From NCBI RefSeq assembly GCF_003045775.1, contig NZ_PXNS01000001.1, positions 310,001 through 374,000 on the forward strand: DNA of 64,000 bases. Direction: 5' to 3'. Origin of the DNA: Halomonas litopenaei. Its GTDB lineage: Bacteria > Pseudomonadota > Gammaproteobacteria > Pseudomonadales > Halomonadaceae. The notes beneath the pieces were generated by a model. That model had not been told where the DNA came from and searched no databases. It was given only the letters and a program-made list of their open reading frames with translations. Shown piece by piece: positions 46,889 to 55,289 of this stretch. The stretch's first letter is position 1. Every line of letters begins with the position of its first letter. The translations under genes were made by a program, and so were the position numbers.

Positions 46889-47731
46889 CTACCGGGTTAT
46901 TACATCGCCGTGATAAATGTAGCCGTCGGCAGTCATCAGCCACGGGATGCCCTGAACCTTTCCTTGTACCCTAGTCGCTTCGCCTGTTTCGAGCCAGCGA
47001 ATCACATGTGACCAGCGATCGGGTTGCTCACGAATCGCCGTGCGCGTGGTGGCTATGACCAGGGTGTTCGGCGCGGATGCGCCATCCTTGTCGATCTCTC
47101 GTACGGACGGTGTTTCGTCCGTGGGCTCAGGCTGTGGATAGCTGTAGCTCAGGAGGTGTTGGAGGGCATCAAAACGATAGGCGCTGATGGAGTTGGCCAC
47201 ACTGTCGATTGTCTGCACCATTCCGACCGGATCCCCTTCTAGCAGCAGCTGGGAGCCGCTAATGCCCTTTTGCAACGTGACGCCAGGAGTGGTGGGGGTG
47301 ACGTGAACGTAGTGCTGGTCCAACCCCGAAAAACGTACGGCAAAGGTCTCGATGCCTCCGGTCTCGCGGACCCGCAACAGTGTACCGAGGGACTGGCGCA
47401 TCACCGCAGTATCCAGCACTTCGCCAAGATCCTGAATTGGCCGGGGAGCGAAGCAGTCCAACTGGGGGCCAGGCCTTACCCGTGCGATGCCCAGATCGGG
47501 GCCGATAGTGGTCAGGCGGTCCGCTTCGGCGAGAACTCGATGGCGGTCCGTCAGCGTGATGGCATACCCGGTACCTAGGACGTGGTCGGGTGCGACCAAC
47601 AGGCATTGGTCCCGATTGGCGCGGAGAACCCCCTGGCCCTGTTGCTTGGCAGTCACCATGACGGGCTCTGAGGCTTCAGCACGAGACAGCCCCACTAGAC
47701 AGATCAAGCCTAGAATACATGTTCTTTTCAA
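46889..47731 (-). CDS. Exported trypsin-like serine protease with C-terminal SH3b-like domain
   Basis: This protein is about 280 aa with a TTG start at 47731: AGGAG lies 8 nt upstream, and the product begins with a textbook signal peptide, (M)KRTCILGLICLVGLSRAEA. An ATG at 47758 has no such site. A divergent chymotrypsin/HtrA-type domain shows H50 in CLLVAPDHVLG, D79 in TIGPDLGIARV and S158 in LQKGISGSQLLLEGDPVGMV (the GNSGGPL equivalent). The last 50 residues (TTRTAIREQPDRWSHVIRWL, TADGYIYHGDVI) resemble an SH3b wall-binding domain. It is the first gene of the exported operon and divergent from yedI. Activity is inferred, as the motifs are degenerate. Confidence 0.7.
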   Translation of the reverse strand: MKRTCILGLICLVGLSRAEASEPVMVTAKQQGQGVLRANRDQCLLVAPDHVLGTGYAITLTDRHRVLAEADRLTTIGPDLGIARVRPGPQLDCFAPRPIQDLGEVLDTAVMRQSLGTLLRVRETGGIETFAVRFSGLDQHYVHVTPTTPGVTLQKGISGSQLLLEGDPVGMVQTIDSVANSISAYRFDALQHLLSYSYPQPEPTDETPSVREIDKDGASAPNTLVIATTRTAIREQPDRWSHVIRWLETGEATRVQGKVQGIPWLMTADGYIYHGDVITR

Positions 47732-47905
47732 GGCAATTGCTCCTGCGATGGCACACATTCAAGCCTAGACCAAGCTGATGCCAAGCAGGCAATACGCGAT
47801 GGATGGACGAGTCTGGTGTAAGCTCAACTTTGACGGCGCGTACTCCCATCACCGTGCCATGCCAATTCCGGTGCCGAAGTATCTCGGGCCCAAGGAGGGA
47901 AGCCT

Positions 47906-48835
47906 GTGGCTGGAAGTAGCCTGTTAACTCTGATCGACGACATCGCCACCCTGCTCGACGATGTCTCGGTGATGACCAAGGTGGCGGCCAAGAAGACCGC
48001 CGGTGTTCTCGGCGACGATCTGGCGCTCAACGCCCAGCAGGTCACCGGCGTGGCGGCGGATCGCGAGCTGCCGGTGGTGTGGGCGGTGGCCAAGGGGTCG
48101 CTGTTCAACAAGTGTTTCCTGATTCCCGGCGCGCTGTTGATCAGCGCCTTCGTGCCCTGGCTGGTGACGGTACTGCTGATGCTTGGCGGGGCCTTTCTGT
48201 GCTTCGAGGGCGCGGAAAAGCTGGCCCACAAGTTCCTGCACAAGGAAGACGCCGAGCAGGAGCGCCAGGCGCGACTGGCGGCGCTGGCCGACGGCGAAAC
48301 CGACATGAAGGCCTTTGAACGCGACAAGATCAAGGGCGCCATCCGCACCGACTTCATTCTCTCGGCGGAGATCATCGTCATCGCGCTGGGCACCGTCAGC
48401 GCCGCCCCCCTGAGCCAGCAGATCGCGGTGCTGGTGGCCATCGGCCTGCTGATCACCGTGGGTGTCTACGGCCTGGTGGCGGGACTGGTCAAGCTCGACG
48501 ACCTGGGGCTCTACCTGACGCAGAAGGACGGCGGCCTGGCACAGGCCCTGGGACGGGGGCTGCTCAAAGGCGCACCGCTATTGATGAAGGGGTTGTCGAT
48601 CTTCGGCACCCTGGCGATGTTCCTGGTCGGCGGTGGCATTCTTGCCCACGGCATCCCGGTGGTCGGGCACTGGATCGAGGGGCTGGCCGAGACCGAGGTA
48701 GCCCTTCCCGGCCTCGACGCCATCATGCACGGGCTGGTGCCAATGCTGGGCAATGGCCTGTTCGGCCTGGCCGTGGGCGCTGCCCTGGTCGCCGTCTGGA
48801 CCGGCGTCCAGCGGCTTCGGGGCAAGGGCCACTGA
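47906..48835 (+). CDS. yedI: YedI/DUF808-family inner-membrane protein
   Basis: This 309-aa membrane protein of the DUF808 family begins [20 protein letters not shown] after the start codon, followed by [20 protein letters not shown], the family's typical N-terminus. Further blocks are [35 protein letters not shown] and [20 protein letters not shown]. Several membrane segments follow. The start is GTG at 47906 with AAGGAGG 7 nt upstream. Function is unknown. The stop codon is followed directly by two tandem copies of the gene's last 33 codons. Confidence 0.9.
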   Translation: MAGSSLLTLIDDIATLLDDVSVMTKVAAKKTAGVLGDDLALNAQQVTGVAADRELPVVWAVAKGSLFNKCFLIPGALLISAFVPWLVTVLLMLGGAFLCFEGAEKLAHKFLHKEDAEQERQARLAALADGETDMKAFERDKIKGAIRTDFILSAEIIVIALGTVSAAPLSQQIAVLVAIGLLITVGVYGLVAGLVKLDDLGLYLTQKDGGLAQALGRGLLKGAPLLMKGLSIFGTLAMFLVGGGILAHGIPVVGHWIEGLAETEVALPGLDAIMHGLVPMLGNGLFGLAVGAALVAVWTGVQRLRGKGH

Positions 48836-49039
48836 ATGCCAATGCTGGTCGATCATGCTTCGTTCGTCCTGGCCGTGGGTGCTGCCCTGGTCGCCATCTG
48901 GACCGGCGTCCAGCGGCTTCGGGGCAAGGGCCACTGAATGCCAATGCTGGTCGATCATGCTTCGTTCGGCCTGGCCGTGGGTGCTGCCCTGGTGGCCGTC
49001 TGGACCGGCGTCCAGCGGCTTCGGGGCAAGGGCCACTGA
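48836..49039 (+). repeat. Two tandem 102-bp copies of the yedI 3' end, each a mini-ORF
   Basis: Units 48836-48937 and 48938-49039 each run ATG to TGA for exactly 34 codons, in frame with yedI and joined as TGAATG. They encode a 33-aa peptide beginning MPMLVDHASF and ending [10 protein letters not shown], matching the final transmembrane helix of YedI. The two copies differ from each other at three bases. They share a segment (GTCGATCATGCTTCGTTC) that differs from the gene's own end, so they are not simple duplicates of this allele. Confidence 0.9.
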
Positions 49040-49085
49040 TCGCGGATAGGTAGACAGGGGCGGAGCGTGCTCCTGGCTTCAAGCA

Positions 49086-49113
49086 AGAAGGGCGACCCGT
49101 GGGTCGCCCTTCT
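49086..49113. terminator. Strong hairpin between yedI and the PepSY gene
   Basis: Perfect arms AGAAGGGCGACCC and GGGTCGCCCTTCT have almost no loop, so the inner pairs will open. It lies between convergent units and probably ends both. Just downstream, GATGGCCCTTTCCTG occurs twice (49122-49167). Confidence 0.7.
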
Positions 49114-49178
49114 TGTGTGGTGGATGGCCCTTTCCTGGCTTTGCCGATGGCCCTTTCCTGTCTTTACTGATGTGGGGC

Positions 49179-50558
49179 CTAGCCGGTAGCGCGTCGGCGG
49201 GCCGCGACCAGGGTACGCAGGGCGTCCACCGTCAGGAATATCACCAGGCTTACCCCCATTACCGGCATCGCCAGTCCCAGCAGCAGCGCCACCAGCGAAA
49301 TGAGCGCCAGCACCGACAGCGGCAATTCCAGCAGGGCCTGCCACAGCGTCTGGCTGTCGCGGGTCAGGGCACGGCGGCGCCACCACATGGCGTAGCCCCA
49401 GCCGACCATGGTCATGATGCCGATACCCAGGGAGGCCAGCAGCAGTTGGTTGGGCAGGCCGAAGAGGATGCCCATATGGCCGTCGATGCCCCAGCGGGTG
49501 AGCTTGGCCGCAGGCGGGTAGTCGTTGAAGCTCACCTGATCCAGCACCTGGAAGCTTTGCGGATGGATCGCCACCTCGTCCACCTGGGACGGCCAGCTAC
49601 GGTCGATCTCGCGCACCTTCCAGGCCTGATTGTCGCCGGGCACCAGCAACTCGATCTTGCCGGCGTCGAGGCCTGCCTCACGGGCCTGGCGTTCGACCGC
49701 GTCGAAGGCCTCAAGCGACCCCGATACGGTCGGGTGAGCGCCGGGCATGGCGTGGTCGGCGTGTGCGTCGTAGGCGACGTCGTGGGCCTGAAGCGACTGG
49801 GACACCCGAGGCGTCCCCCAGCCTGCGGCCTTGAGCATGGTGAAGAAGTTGTCGCCGGCGTACTTCGACCAGGTCATGCCGGTGGCCGACAGGGCCAGCA
49901 GGCCGACCAGCAGGAACAGCCCCAACAGACTGTGGCGTCGGCGGGTGCGCAAGCGACGGGCGGTGCGGGTCTGCTTGCCGGGCTGCACTCGGGGCGAGGG
50001 GGTGACCGCCCAGATGGCCAGTCCGCCGAGGGCGGCGAGCCACATCCAGGAAGCGGCCAACTCGCTGTAGAGGCGGCCGGGATCGCCCTGCATCAGGCTG
50101 CGGTGGATCTGGTCGATGATCCGGCGTAGCGGCAGTACCCCACTGGTACCGTAGACAGTCATGTCGCCACGGATTTCGAGGCTTTGCGGGTCGACAAAGA
50201 TGGCCCGGTGTTCGCCGGCATCAAGGCTTGGGTCTGCGAACATCACCCGGGTGGTGGCGCCGGGTTCGGGGGCCGGGCGCACGGCGCTGGGCAGGGCGGA
50301 ATCATCGAGATAGTCCTGGGCCGCTGCAATCTGGCGTGACAATGGCCGGGCCAAGGTCGCGGAAGCGCTGTCCGAGCCGGTGGTCAGCGCGTCCCGGTAC
50401 AGTGCCTGCTCCAGTGCCGGGGTCAGCGCATAGAGCGTGCCGGTGAGGGCGGCGAAGAAGATGAAGGGGCCGACCAGCAGGCCGATATAGAAGTGCAGTC
50501 GTATCACCAGCGTCTTCAGCGCCGGCGCAACAGGTTTCGCGTGCGTCGTCATGGTCAT
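49179..50558 (-). CDS. PepSY-associated transmembrane protein (PiuB-like)
   Basis: This 459-aa inner-membrane protein of the PepSY_TM family has an N-terminal helix in RLHFYIGLLVGPFIFFAALT, a large periplasmic PepSY region (AIFVDPQSLEIRGDMTVYGT, IDQIHRSLMQGDPGRLYSEL), and three further membrane segments including WGIDGHMGILFGLPNQLLLA. Conserved histidines (RLHFYIG, IHRSLM, GHMGILFG) are typical and may bind haem or metal. Such genes usually accompany siderophore or copper uptake. The start at 50558 is used (MTMTTHAK). The neighbouring DUF2946 gene supports a metal-related role. Confidence 0.88.
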   Translation of the reverse strand: MTMTTHAKPVAPALKTLVIRLHFYIGLLVGPFIFFAALTGTLYALTPALEQALYRDALTTGSDSASATLARPLSRQIAAAQDYLDDSALPSAVRPAPEPGATTRVMFADPSLDAGEHRAIFVDPQSLEIRGDMTVYGTSGVLPLRRIIDQIHRSLMQGDPGRLYSELAASWMWLAALGGLAIWAVTPSPRVQPGKQTRTARRLRTRRRHSLLGLFLLVGLLALSATGMTWSKYAGDNFFTMLKAAGWGTPRVSQSLQAHDVAYDAHADHAMPGAHPTVSGSLEAFDAVERQAREAGLDAGKIELLVPGDNQAWKVREIDRSWPSQVDEVAIHPQSFQVLDQVSFNDYPPAAKLTRWGIDGHMGILFGLPNQLLLASLGIGIMTMVGWGYAMWWRRRALTRDSQTLWQALLELPLSVLALISLVALLLGLAMPVMGVSLVIFLTVDALRTLVAARRRATG

Positions 50559-50625
50559 TCTCTTGCAGGCGGAGTTGCCGACGGCGATGCCGTTCGGTGG
50601 CTCTGGAGGCGGTGGCCTCGATGGA

Positions 50626-51165
50626 TCACGACAATGACGCGGGAGGGGCGCGGGGAGTCGGACGCTGGAAGCGCCCGCTGACAACGGGGGGAATGCCTGC
50701 AGCACAACGTGCCGGCGGGGCCCGCGGCGCCAGGCTAACCAATACCAGCAACAGCAGGGCCAGCCACGGCACCTGGGCAAACAGTACGCAGTAGCCACAG
50801 GCGGCCAGGTGATGATGCCCGGCGTCACCGACCGCCCCCTCGGCGGCAGGCTCGGACGTGCTGCGCCCCTCGACCTTGCCGACCGCCCCCTCGGCGGAAG
50901 GCTCAAACGTGCCGTGCCCCTCTACTTCCGCGGCGCTCGGCGTGGGATCATGCTGGGCATGGCCTTGTCCGGTGCCTCGAGCCAGGCCTTGGTGGTGACC
51001 ATGCCCTTGGTGGTGTTGTCGACCGGCCTCGTCCTCCATCGCCAGGCGCTGGATCTGGCTGATCAGTGGGCCTACGAACAGCATCAGCATGGCCAGCACC
51101 GCCAGCAGGCAGACCCGGCGCTGACGGCGGGGTCGGGAGCTCAAGAGACGAGCGGCTGAGGGCAT
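50626..51165 (-). CDS. DUF2946-like protein with His-rich insert
   Basis: This 179-aa protein has an N-terminal hydrophobic segment (VCLLAVLAMLMLFVGPLIS), a His-rich linker (RQHHQGHGHHQGLARGTGQG), an internal duplication (VEGHGTFEPSAEGAVG and VEGRSTSEPAAEGAVG), then HHHLAACGYCVLFAQVPWLA, the CGYC motif and membrane segment typical of DUF2946. The His-rich stretch suggests metal binding, probably copper. It lies upstream of the PepSY gene on the same strand (67 bp), so they are probably an operon. Confidence 0.8.
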   Translation of the reverse strand: MPSAARLLSSRPRRQRRVCLLAVLAMLMLFVGPLISQIQRLAMEDEAGRQHHQGHGHHQGLARGTGQGHAQHDPTPSAAEVEGHGTFEPSAEGAVGKVEGRSTSEPAAEGAVGDAGHHHLAACGYCVLFAQVPWLALLLLVLVSLAPRAPPARCAAGIPPVVSGRFQRPTPRAPPASLS

Positions 51166-51318
51166 GAAAGAGGCAACCTTAGCGATCGGGAATATGCAGA
51201 CGGGCCACTATAGTGCAGCGCCTGGCGTTTGCCCACGGTGGAGGCATGCTCTTCCGAGGGACCTGTGCCGGCGACAATAGGGGCACACGGGTCGATACCA
51301 CCAGCCAGGGATCTATCG

Positions 51319-52653
51319 ATGAGTGACGGCTACAAAGAGGGCGAAGGGACCGGTGACAGGATCGGCGGCGGGATCGATGAAGCAAGCGGTGAAGGCCTGC
51401 AACCGCATCCTGGGCCGGACCGAGAGGCGCCATCGCTTGGCAGCCAACGGCTGGATCGGCCGCTCCATGGGCCGTTGAACCAGTCTCGATGTCAGCCGTT
51501 GTCGCTGGGCTATCAGGCGCTGCTGGAGGAGGGACATCTGGTTGCCGATGCCGCCCAGGCCCGGGCGGTCGAGGCGCTGGACGCATTGCAGCAGGAGCTC
51601 GCTGGCGGCGTGACGAGCCGGGGCCTGTACCTCTGGGGGCCGGTGGGTCGTGGCAAGACCTGGCTGATGGATCTGTTCGTCGAATGCAGTCCGGTGACGG
51701 TGCGTCGTTGGCACTTTCATCACTTCATGCGCTGGGTGCACCAGCGTCAGTTTTACTGGCGCGGACAGCCCGACCCGCTGGTAAGGCTCGCCGAGGAGCT
51801 TTCCGCCGAGGTCGGGGTGCTGTGTCTCGATGAGGTGTTCGTCGAGGACATCGCCGACGCCATGCTGCTGGGCGGGCTGATGCAGCACCTGTTCGCCAGA
51901 CGCCTGACGCTGGTGGCTACCTCGAACCAGCCGCCGGCCGAGCTCTATCGCGATGGCTTCAATCGCGAGCGTTTCCTGCCGGCCATCGCCGCCATGCAGG
52001 CCCATCTTCAGGTGCTCGAACTGGATGGCGGTCAGGATCATCGCCGCCATCCCGGCGACGTTCACCAGCGCTATTTTGTGCGTAGGGCCGGCGACCCCGG
52101 CATTCTGTCCGAGCAGTTTGTTCGGCTGAGCGGCAGGGCGGCGACGCCCCGAACACTGGCGCTTGGTGGCCGCAAGCTGGAGGCCAGAGGCCTCGAAGGC
52201 CAGGTACTCTGGTGCGACTTCGCGGCCCTGTGCGAGGCGCCGCTGGCGGCGCTCGACTTTATCGCGCTATGTGATCGCTTCGATACGCTGTTGCTGGGGG
52301 AGGTGCCGTGCCTGGCTTCCAGGCCTGATGAGGATGACAGCGGCGCTGGTGCCGCGCCGGATCGGCAACCGGGCGCCCCGCGTCCCATCGCTCGTGGCAC
52401 AGAAGACGCCAGTGAGCGGGTGGCCGCCGGTGATCGCGTACTGCCGCCGCTGGGGGCCAGGGACGACAGCGTGCGTCGCTTTATTGCCCTGGTCGACGAA
52501 TGCTACGACCGCCGGGTACCGCTGGTGATCGAGGCGTCGGTGGCGATGGAGGAGCTTTATCCCGATGGCTATCTGGCGTTTGCCTTCCGGCGCACCCTGA
52601 GCCGGCTTGGCGAAATGCAGCTGGCGCGCTTCGGGCAGCGCCGGTTGCCTTGA
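51319..52653 (+). CDS. zapE: AFG1/ZapE-like ATPase
   Basis: This 444-aa AAA-type ATPase of the AFG1/ZapE family, in E. coli a Z-ring associated cell-division factor, has Walker A GPVGRGKTWLMD, Walker B VLCLDEVFVEDIADA and sensor-like LVATSNQPPAELYRDG, with RFLPAI after it. The C-terminal lid LVDECYDRRVPLVIEASVAM is typical. The N-terminal 55 residues (GEGTGDRIGGGIDEASGEG) are low-complexity and not part of the domain. The insert around 340-390, rich in Asp, Ala and Pro, is longer than usual. The start at 51319 is chosen by position; the frame opens earlier. Confidence 0.85.
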   Translation: MSDGYKEGEGTGDRIGGGIDEASGEGLQPHPGPDREAPSLGSQRLDRPLHGPLNQSRCQPLSLGYQALLEEGHLVADAAQARAVEALDALQQELAGGVTSRGLYLWGPVGRGKTWLMDLFVECSPVTVRRWHFHHFMRWVHQRQFYWRGQPDPLVRLAEELSAEVGVLCLDEVFVEDIADAMLLGGLMQHLFARRLTLVATSNQPPAELYRDGFNRERFLPAIAAMQAHLQVLELDGGQDHRRHPGDVHQRYFVRRAGDPGILSEQFVRLSGRAATPRTLALGGRKLEARGLEGQVLWCDFAALCEAPLAALDFIALCDRFDTLLLGEVPCLASRPDEDDSGAGAAPDRQPGAPRPIARGTEDASERVAAGDRVLPPLGARDDSVRRFIALVDECYDRRVPLVIEASVAMEELYPDGYLAFAFRRTLSRLGEMQLARFGQRRLP

Positions 52654-52763
52654 TCCTTGCGGCGTCAGCCTGGGCGAGGCCGCGATCGGCAGGCGCCGTC
52701 GAAAAGTGTCGGCAGGGACAATAACGCTCACAAGTGAACGGCAATAGACGGAAGTGGACAGCA

Positions 52764-53258
52764 ATGGACGAAAATCGACAGATGAACGGGATCACCATCG
52801 AGCGCTTGAGCGCCGCTTCGCAACAGCTTGACCAGGTCGCCGACTGGACCTTTGACGCCTGGGGGCACCTGCATCCGGAGGCCGACATCGACGGCTGGCG
52901 CCAGGCGGTGGCTCAGATGTGCGGTCCGGCCGGGGTGCCCTCGGTGTTCGTGGCGATGAAGGAGGGGCAGGCCCTGGGCACGGCGAGCCTGTCGCCGGAT
53001 GACATGAGTATTCGCCGGGAGTTGTCACCGTGGCTCGCCTCGGTCTACGTGCCACCCGAACAACGCGGTCAGGGACTCGCCTCCGCGCTGGTAAGGCGGG
53101 TAGAGCAGGAGGCTCGCGACCACGGCATCGAATGGCTTCACCTCTACACGCCGGATCAGCAGTCACTGTATCGCCGGCTGGGGTGGGAGGAGCTCGAAGA
53201 GCTCGACTATCTGGGTGAGCGGGTCACCATCATGCGGCGGCGGCTGATTGATGGGTGA
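52764..53258 (+). CDS. GNAT-family N-acetyltransferase
   Basis: This 164-aa acetyl-CoA-dependent transferase has a core motif A, LASVYVPPEQRGQGLASALV, and motif B, GIEWLHLYTPDQQSLYRRLG. The N-terminal half carries QALGTASLSPDDM as the central strands. The substrate is unknown. Start codons at 52764 and 52782 are both possible; 52764 has a purine-rich GGAAGTGGA upstream. Confidence 0.88.
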   Translation: MDENRQMNGITIERLSAASQQLDQVADWTFDAWGHLHPEADIDGWRQAVAQMCGPAGVPSVFVAMKEGQALGTASLSPDDMSIRRELSPWLASVYVPPEQRGQGLASALVRRVEQEARDHGIEWLHLYTPDQQSLYRRLGWEELEELDYLGERVTIMRRRLIDG

Positions 53259-53445
53259 AGTAAAAAGGTTGGTCGGAGGAAGGACTGTGCTCAAACAGTC
53301 TTTTGCGGAAGTTATCTGATTGAATTTTTTATAAAAAACGAAGGTGTGTGGTGGGGTGGGCTAGCCGCTGGGTTTGCCGCAGGCTAGCCTTCGTCAGGAG
53401 TATGCCATCTACCTTTATGAGATCGACTGACCCGGAGATCATGCC

Positions 53446-53649
53446 ATGGACAAGCACACCATCGAAGGCAAGTGGAAGGAACTGAGCGGTGCCGCCAAGG
53501 AAAAGTGGGGAGAACTCACCGACGACGAGATTCAGCAGGCCGAAGGCAACAAGGAAAAGCTGATCGGCATCATCCAGCAGAAGTTTGGCCTGGCCAGAGA
53601 AGAAGTGGAGAAGGAGTTCGACAAGCTCAAGGGTCGGCTCGATCAGTAG
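53446..53649 (+). CDS. CsbD-family stress protein
   Basis: This 67-aa charged helical protein has MDKHTIEGKWKELSGAAKEK and KWGELTDDEIQQAEGNKEKL, the CsbD hallmark, ending EKEFDKLKGRLDQ. Family members are general-stress proteins of unknown mechanism (E. coli YjbJ type). GGAG precedes the ATG. The 160 bp upstream are AT-rich (TGAATTTTTTATAAAAAACG) and likely hold the promoter. A strong terminator follows. Confidence 0.93.
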   Translation: MDKHTIEGKWKELSGAAKEKWGELTDDEIQQAEGNKEKLIGIIQQKFGLAREEVEKEFDKLKGRLDQ

Positions 53650-53703
53650 CGGCGAGTGCCGCGGGCTCTGTCGCCCGTGCGGGCAGGCAGCGTCTTGTAC
53701 CAG

Positions 53704-53731
53704 CGGGGAGTCATCGTGACTCCCCGTTGTT
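53704..53731 (+). terminator. Intrinsic terminator after the CsbD gene
   Basis: Perfect 10-bp arms CGGGGAGTCA and TGACTCCCCG with loop TCG are followed by TTGTT. It lies between the CsbD gene and the convergent lacI-type gene and may serve both. Confidence 0.85.
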
Positions 53732-53755
53732 CGTTGTGGGTCAGGTCTGGTGTCC

Positions 53756-54787
53756 TCAGGTGCTCTCACCTTCCAGCAGGGCGAAGCCGACGTCGATCTG
53801 GCGTTCGGGGTCACGGCCCTCCAGACGGTCGATGATCTGCGAGGCGGCGAGCCGGCCGATGGCCTCGCGGGGGGAGGAGATGGTGGTCAGACGCGGCATC
53901 AGCGAGCGGCCGAAGGGCAGCCCGGTAAACCCGGCGATGGCGATGTCGTCGGGCACTCGCAGGCCCTGGCGCTGTGCGCCCAGCAGGGCGCCGCTGGCCA
54001 TCACATCGTCGACGAAGTGGATCGCCTCGACGCCCGGGTGGTGGCGACGGACCTCGTCCAGCGCCGTGGCGCCAAGATCGAAGTGGCTGTCCTGGTGCCA
54101 CTCCATCAGCGGGGCCGCAAGTCCGGCCTTCTCGAGCCTGGTGCGGTGGCCGGCGTAGCGCTGGGCGGCGCGATAGTTGGACTCGAGCCGGGTGCCGGCG
54201 AAGACGATATGACGGTAGCCCCGAGCGATCAGATGATCGGCCATGGCGGCGCCTGCCTTTTCGTGGTCCATGCCGACGTTCATGTCCAGCGCCGGGCCCA
54301 GTTCCATGATTTCCACCAGCGGTCGAGGAAAACGTTCCAGCAGCGCGCTTAGCCCCGGCTGGTGGCGCAGGCCGGTGGTCACCAGGGCGGTGGGGGACCA
54401 GCCGAGAAAGGTGCGGATCAGCTCTTCTTCGCGCTGCATGCTGTAGTCGGTGTTGCCCAGCAGCATCTGGTAGCCGTGCTGGTCGAACTGTGCCTGCAGC
54501 CCCTGGATGACCTCGACGAACACCACATTGGACAGCGACGGCACGATCACCGGGATGAAGCGCGAGCTGGCCGAGGCCAGGCTACCGGCCACCATGTTAG
54601 GCACGTAGCCAACCTTGGCGATCGCCGCCTCCACCTTGTTGCGGGTGGTCTCGCGTACGCTGTCCGGGCGGTGAATCGCCCGGGATACGGTGATCGAGGA
54701 AACTCCAGCCTCACGGGCGACGTCGTCAAGCGTCGGGTTGTCCAGGCCCTTGCGGCGGCGGCGATCACCGCCCTGGGTCTCGTTCAT
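53756..54787 (-). CDS. LacI-family regulator of the threonate/erythronate cluster
   Basis: This 343-aa regulator is of GntR(E. coli)-like LacI type. The N-terminal helix-turn-helix and hinge are at about residues 18-70 (TLDDVAREAGVSSITVSRAI, YVPNMVAGSLASASSRF). A periplasmic-binding-protein-like sensor domain follows (GYQMLLGNTDYSMQREEELI, DVMASGALLGAQRQGLRVPD, IAIAGFTGLPFGRSLMP). AAGGAG lies 7 nt before the ATG. It is divergent from ltnD, with a perfect 22-bp palindrome between them. It likely represses the cluster and responds to a tetronate or pathway intermediate. Confidence 0.9.
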   Translation of the reverse strand: MNETQGGDRRRRKGLDNPTLDDVAREAGVSSITVSRAIHRPDSVRETTRNKVEAAIAKVGYVPNMVAGSLASASSRFIPVIVPSLSNVVFVEVIQGLQAQFDQHGYQMLLGNTDYSMQREEELIRTFLGWSPTALVTTGLRHQPGLSALLERFPRPLVEIMELGPALDMNVGMDHEKAGAAMADHLIARGYRHIVFAGTRLESNYRAAQRYAGHRTRLEKAGLAAPLMEWHQDSHFDLGATALDEVRRHHPGVEAIHFVDDVMASGALLGAQRQGLRVPDDIAIAGFTGLPFGRSLMPRLTTISSPREAIGRLAASQIIDRLEGRDPERQIDVGFALLEGEST

Positions 54788-55289
54788 CGGACTCTCCTTG
54801 ATCGATGGCATCAGAGGGATGCCTGCCTACCATGGTATGCCGAATGGGGCGCGCTGGCTCGCTCGTTCCCTGGCTGTCCCTGCGTCGCAGGTCAGTGGGG
54901 ACATGGCCCAGCGCCTCGGCCTCGAGCGGCTGATGCCGAGCGCTTCATGCAGGGCAGCTTGGATCAAGCGCTGCGCGCCTCGGGGCACCCATGGTCCCGA
55001 CACCGGGACCACGGCGGTAGTTAGACATTGGTCGATGTCTATCGCTTTCCTGCTTGTGCAGCAAGGGACTCTGGACTAAAAATGTTAGCGCTAACATTTT
55101 ACAGGGCAGCAGCGGTGATCTTCACCCATCACCGCCGACCGGATTTCCTATCGTCCTGTTATCGGTATTGGTCGCTGGCCTTCGATGTGCCGGGTACAGA
55201 TACCGCCTCCCTGCTCCTTCCGCAGATGAAGTCGAAGCAGGCCATACTCTTGTTTGTCGGCCCTGACGGCCTCGTTACCGGAGAGCAGC
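54788..55289. other. Divergent regulatory region of lacI-type gene and ltnD
   Basis: This 500-bp non-coding spacer contains the operator at 55079-55100 and should contain both promoters. Frames crossing it lack start signals. Confidence 0.6.
55079..55100. promoter_or_regulatory. LacI-family operator palindrome
   Basis: A 22-bp perfect palindrome has AAAATGTTAGC and its complement GCTAACATTTT meeting at a central CG-type step. The core ATGTTAGCGCTAACAT resembles operators of GntR-type LacI regulators (ATGTTACC-GGTAACAT). It lies about 190 bp before ltnD and 290 bp before the regulator gene. Confidence 0.85.
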
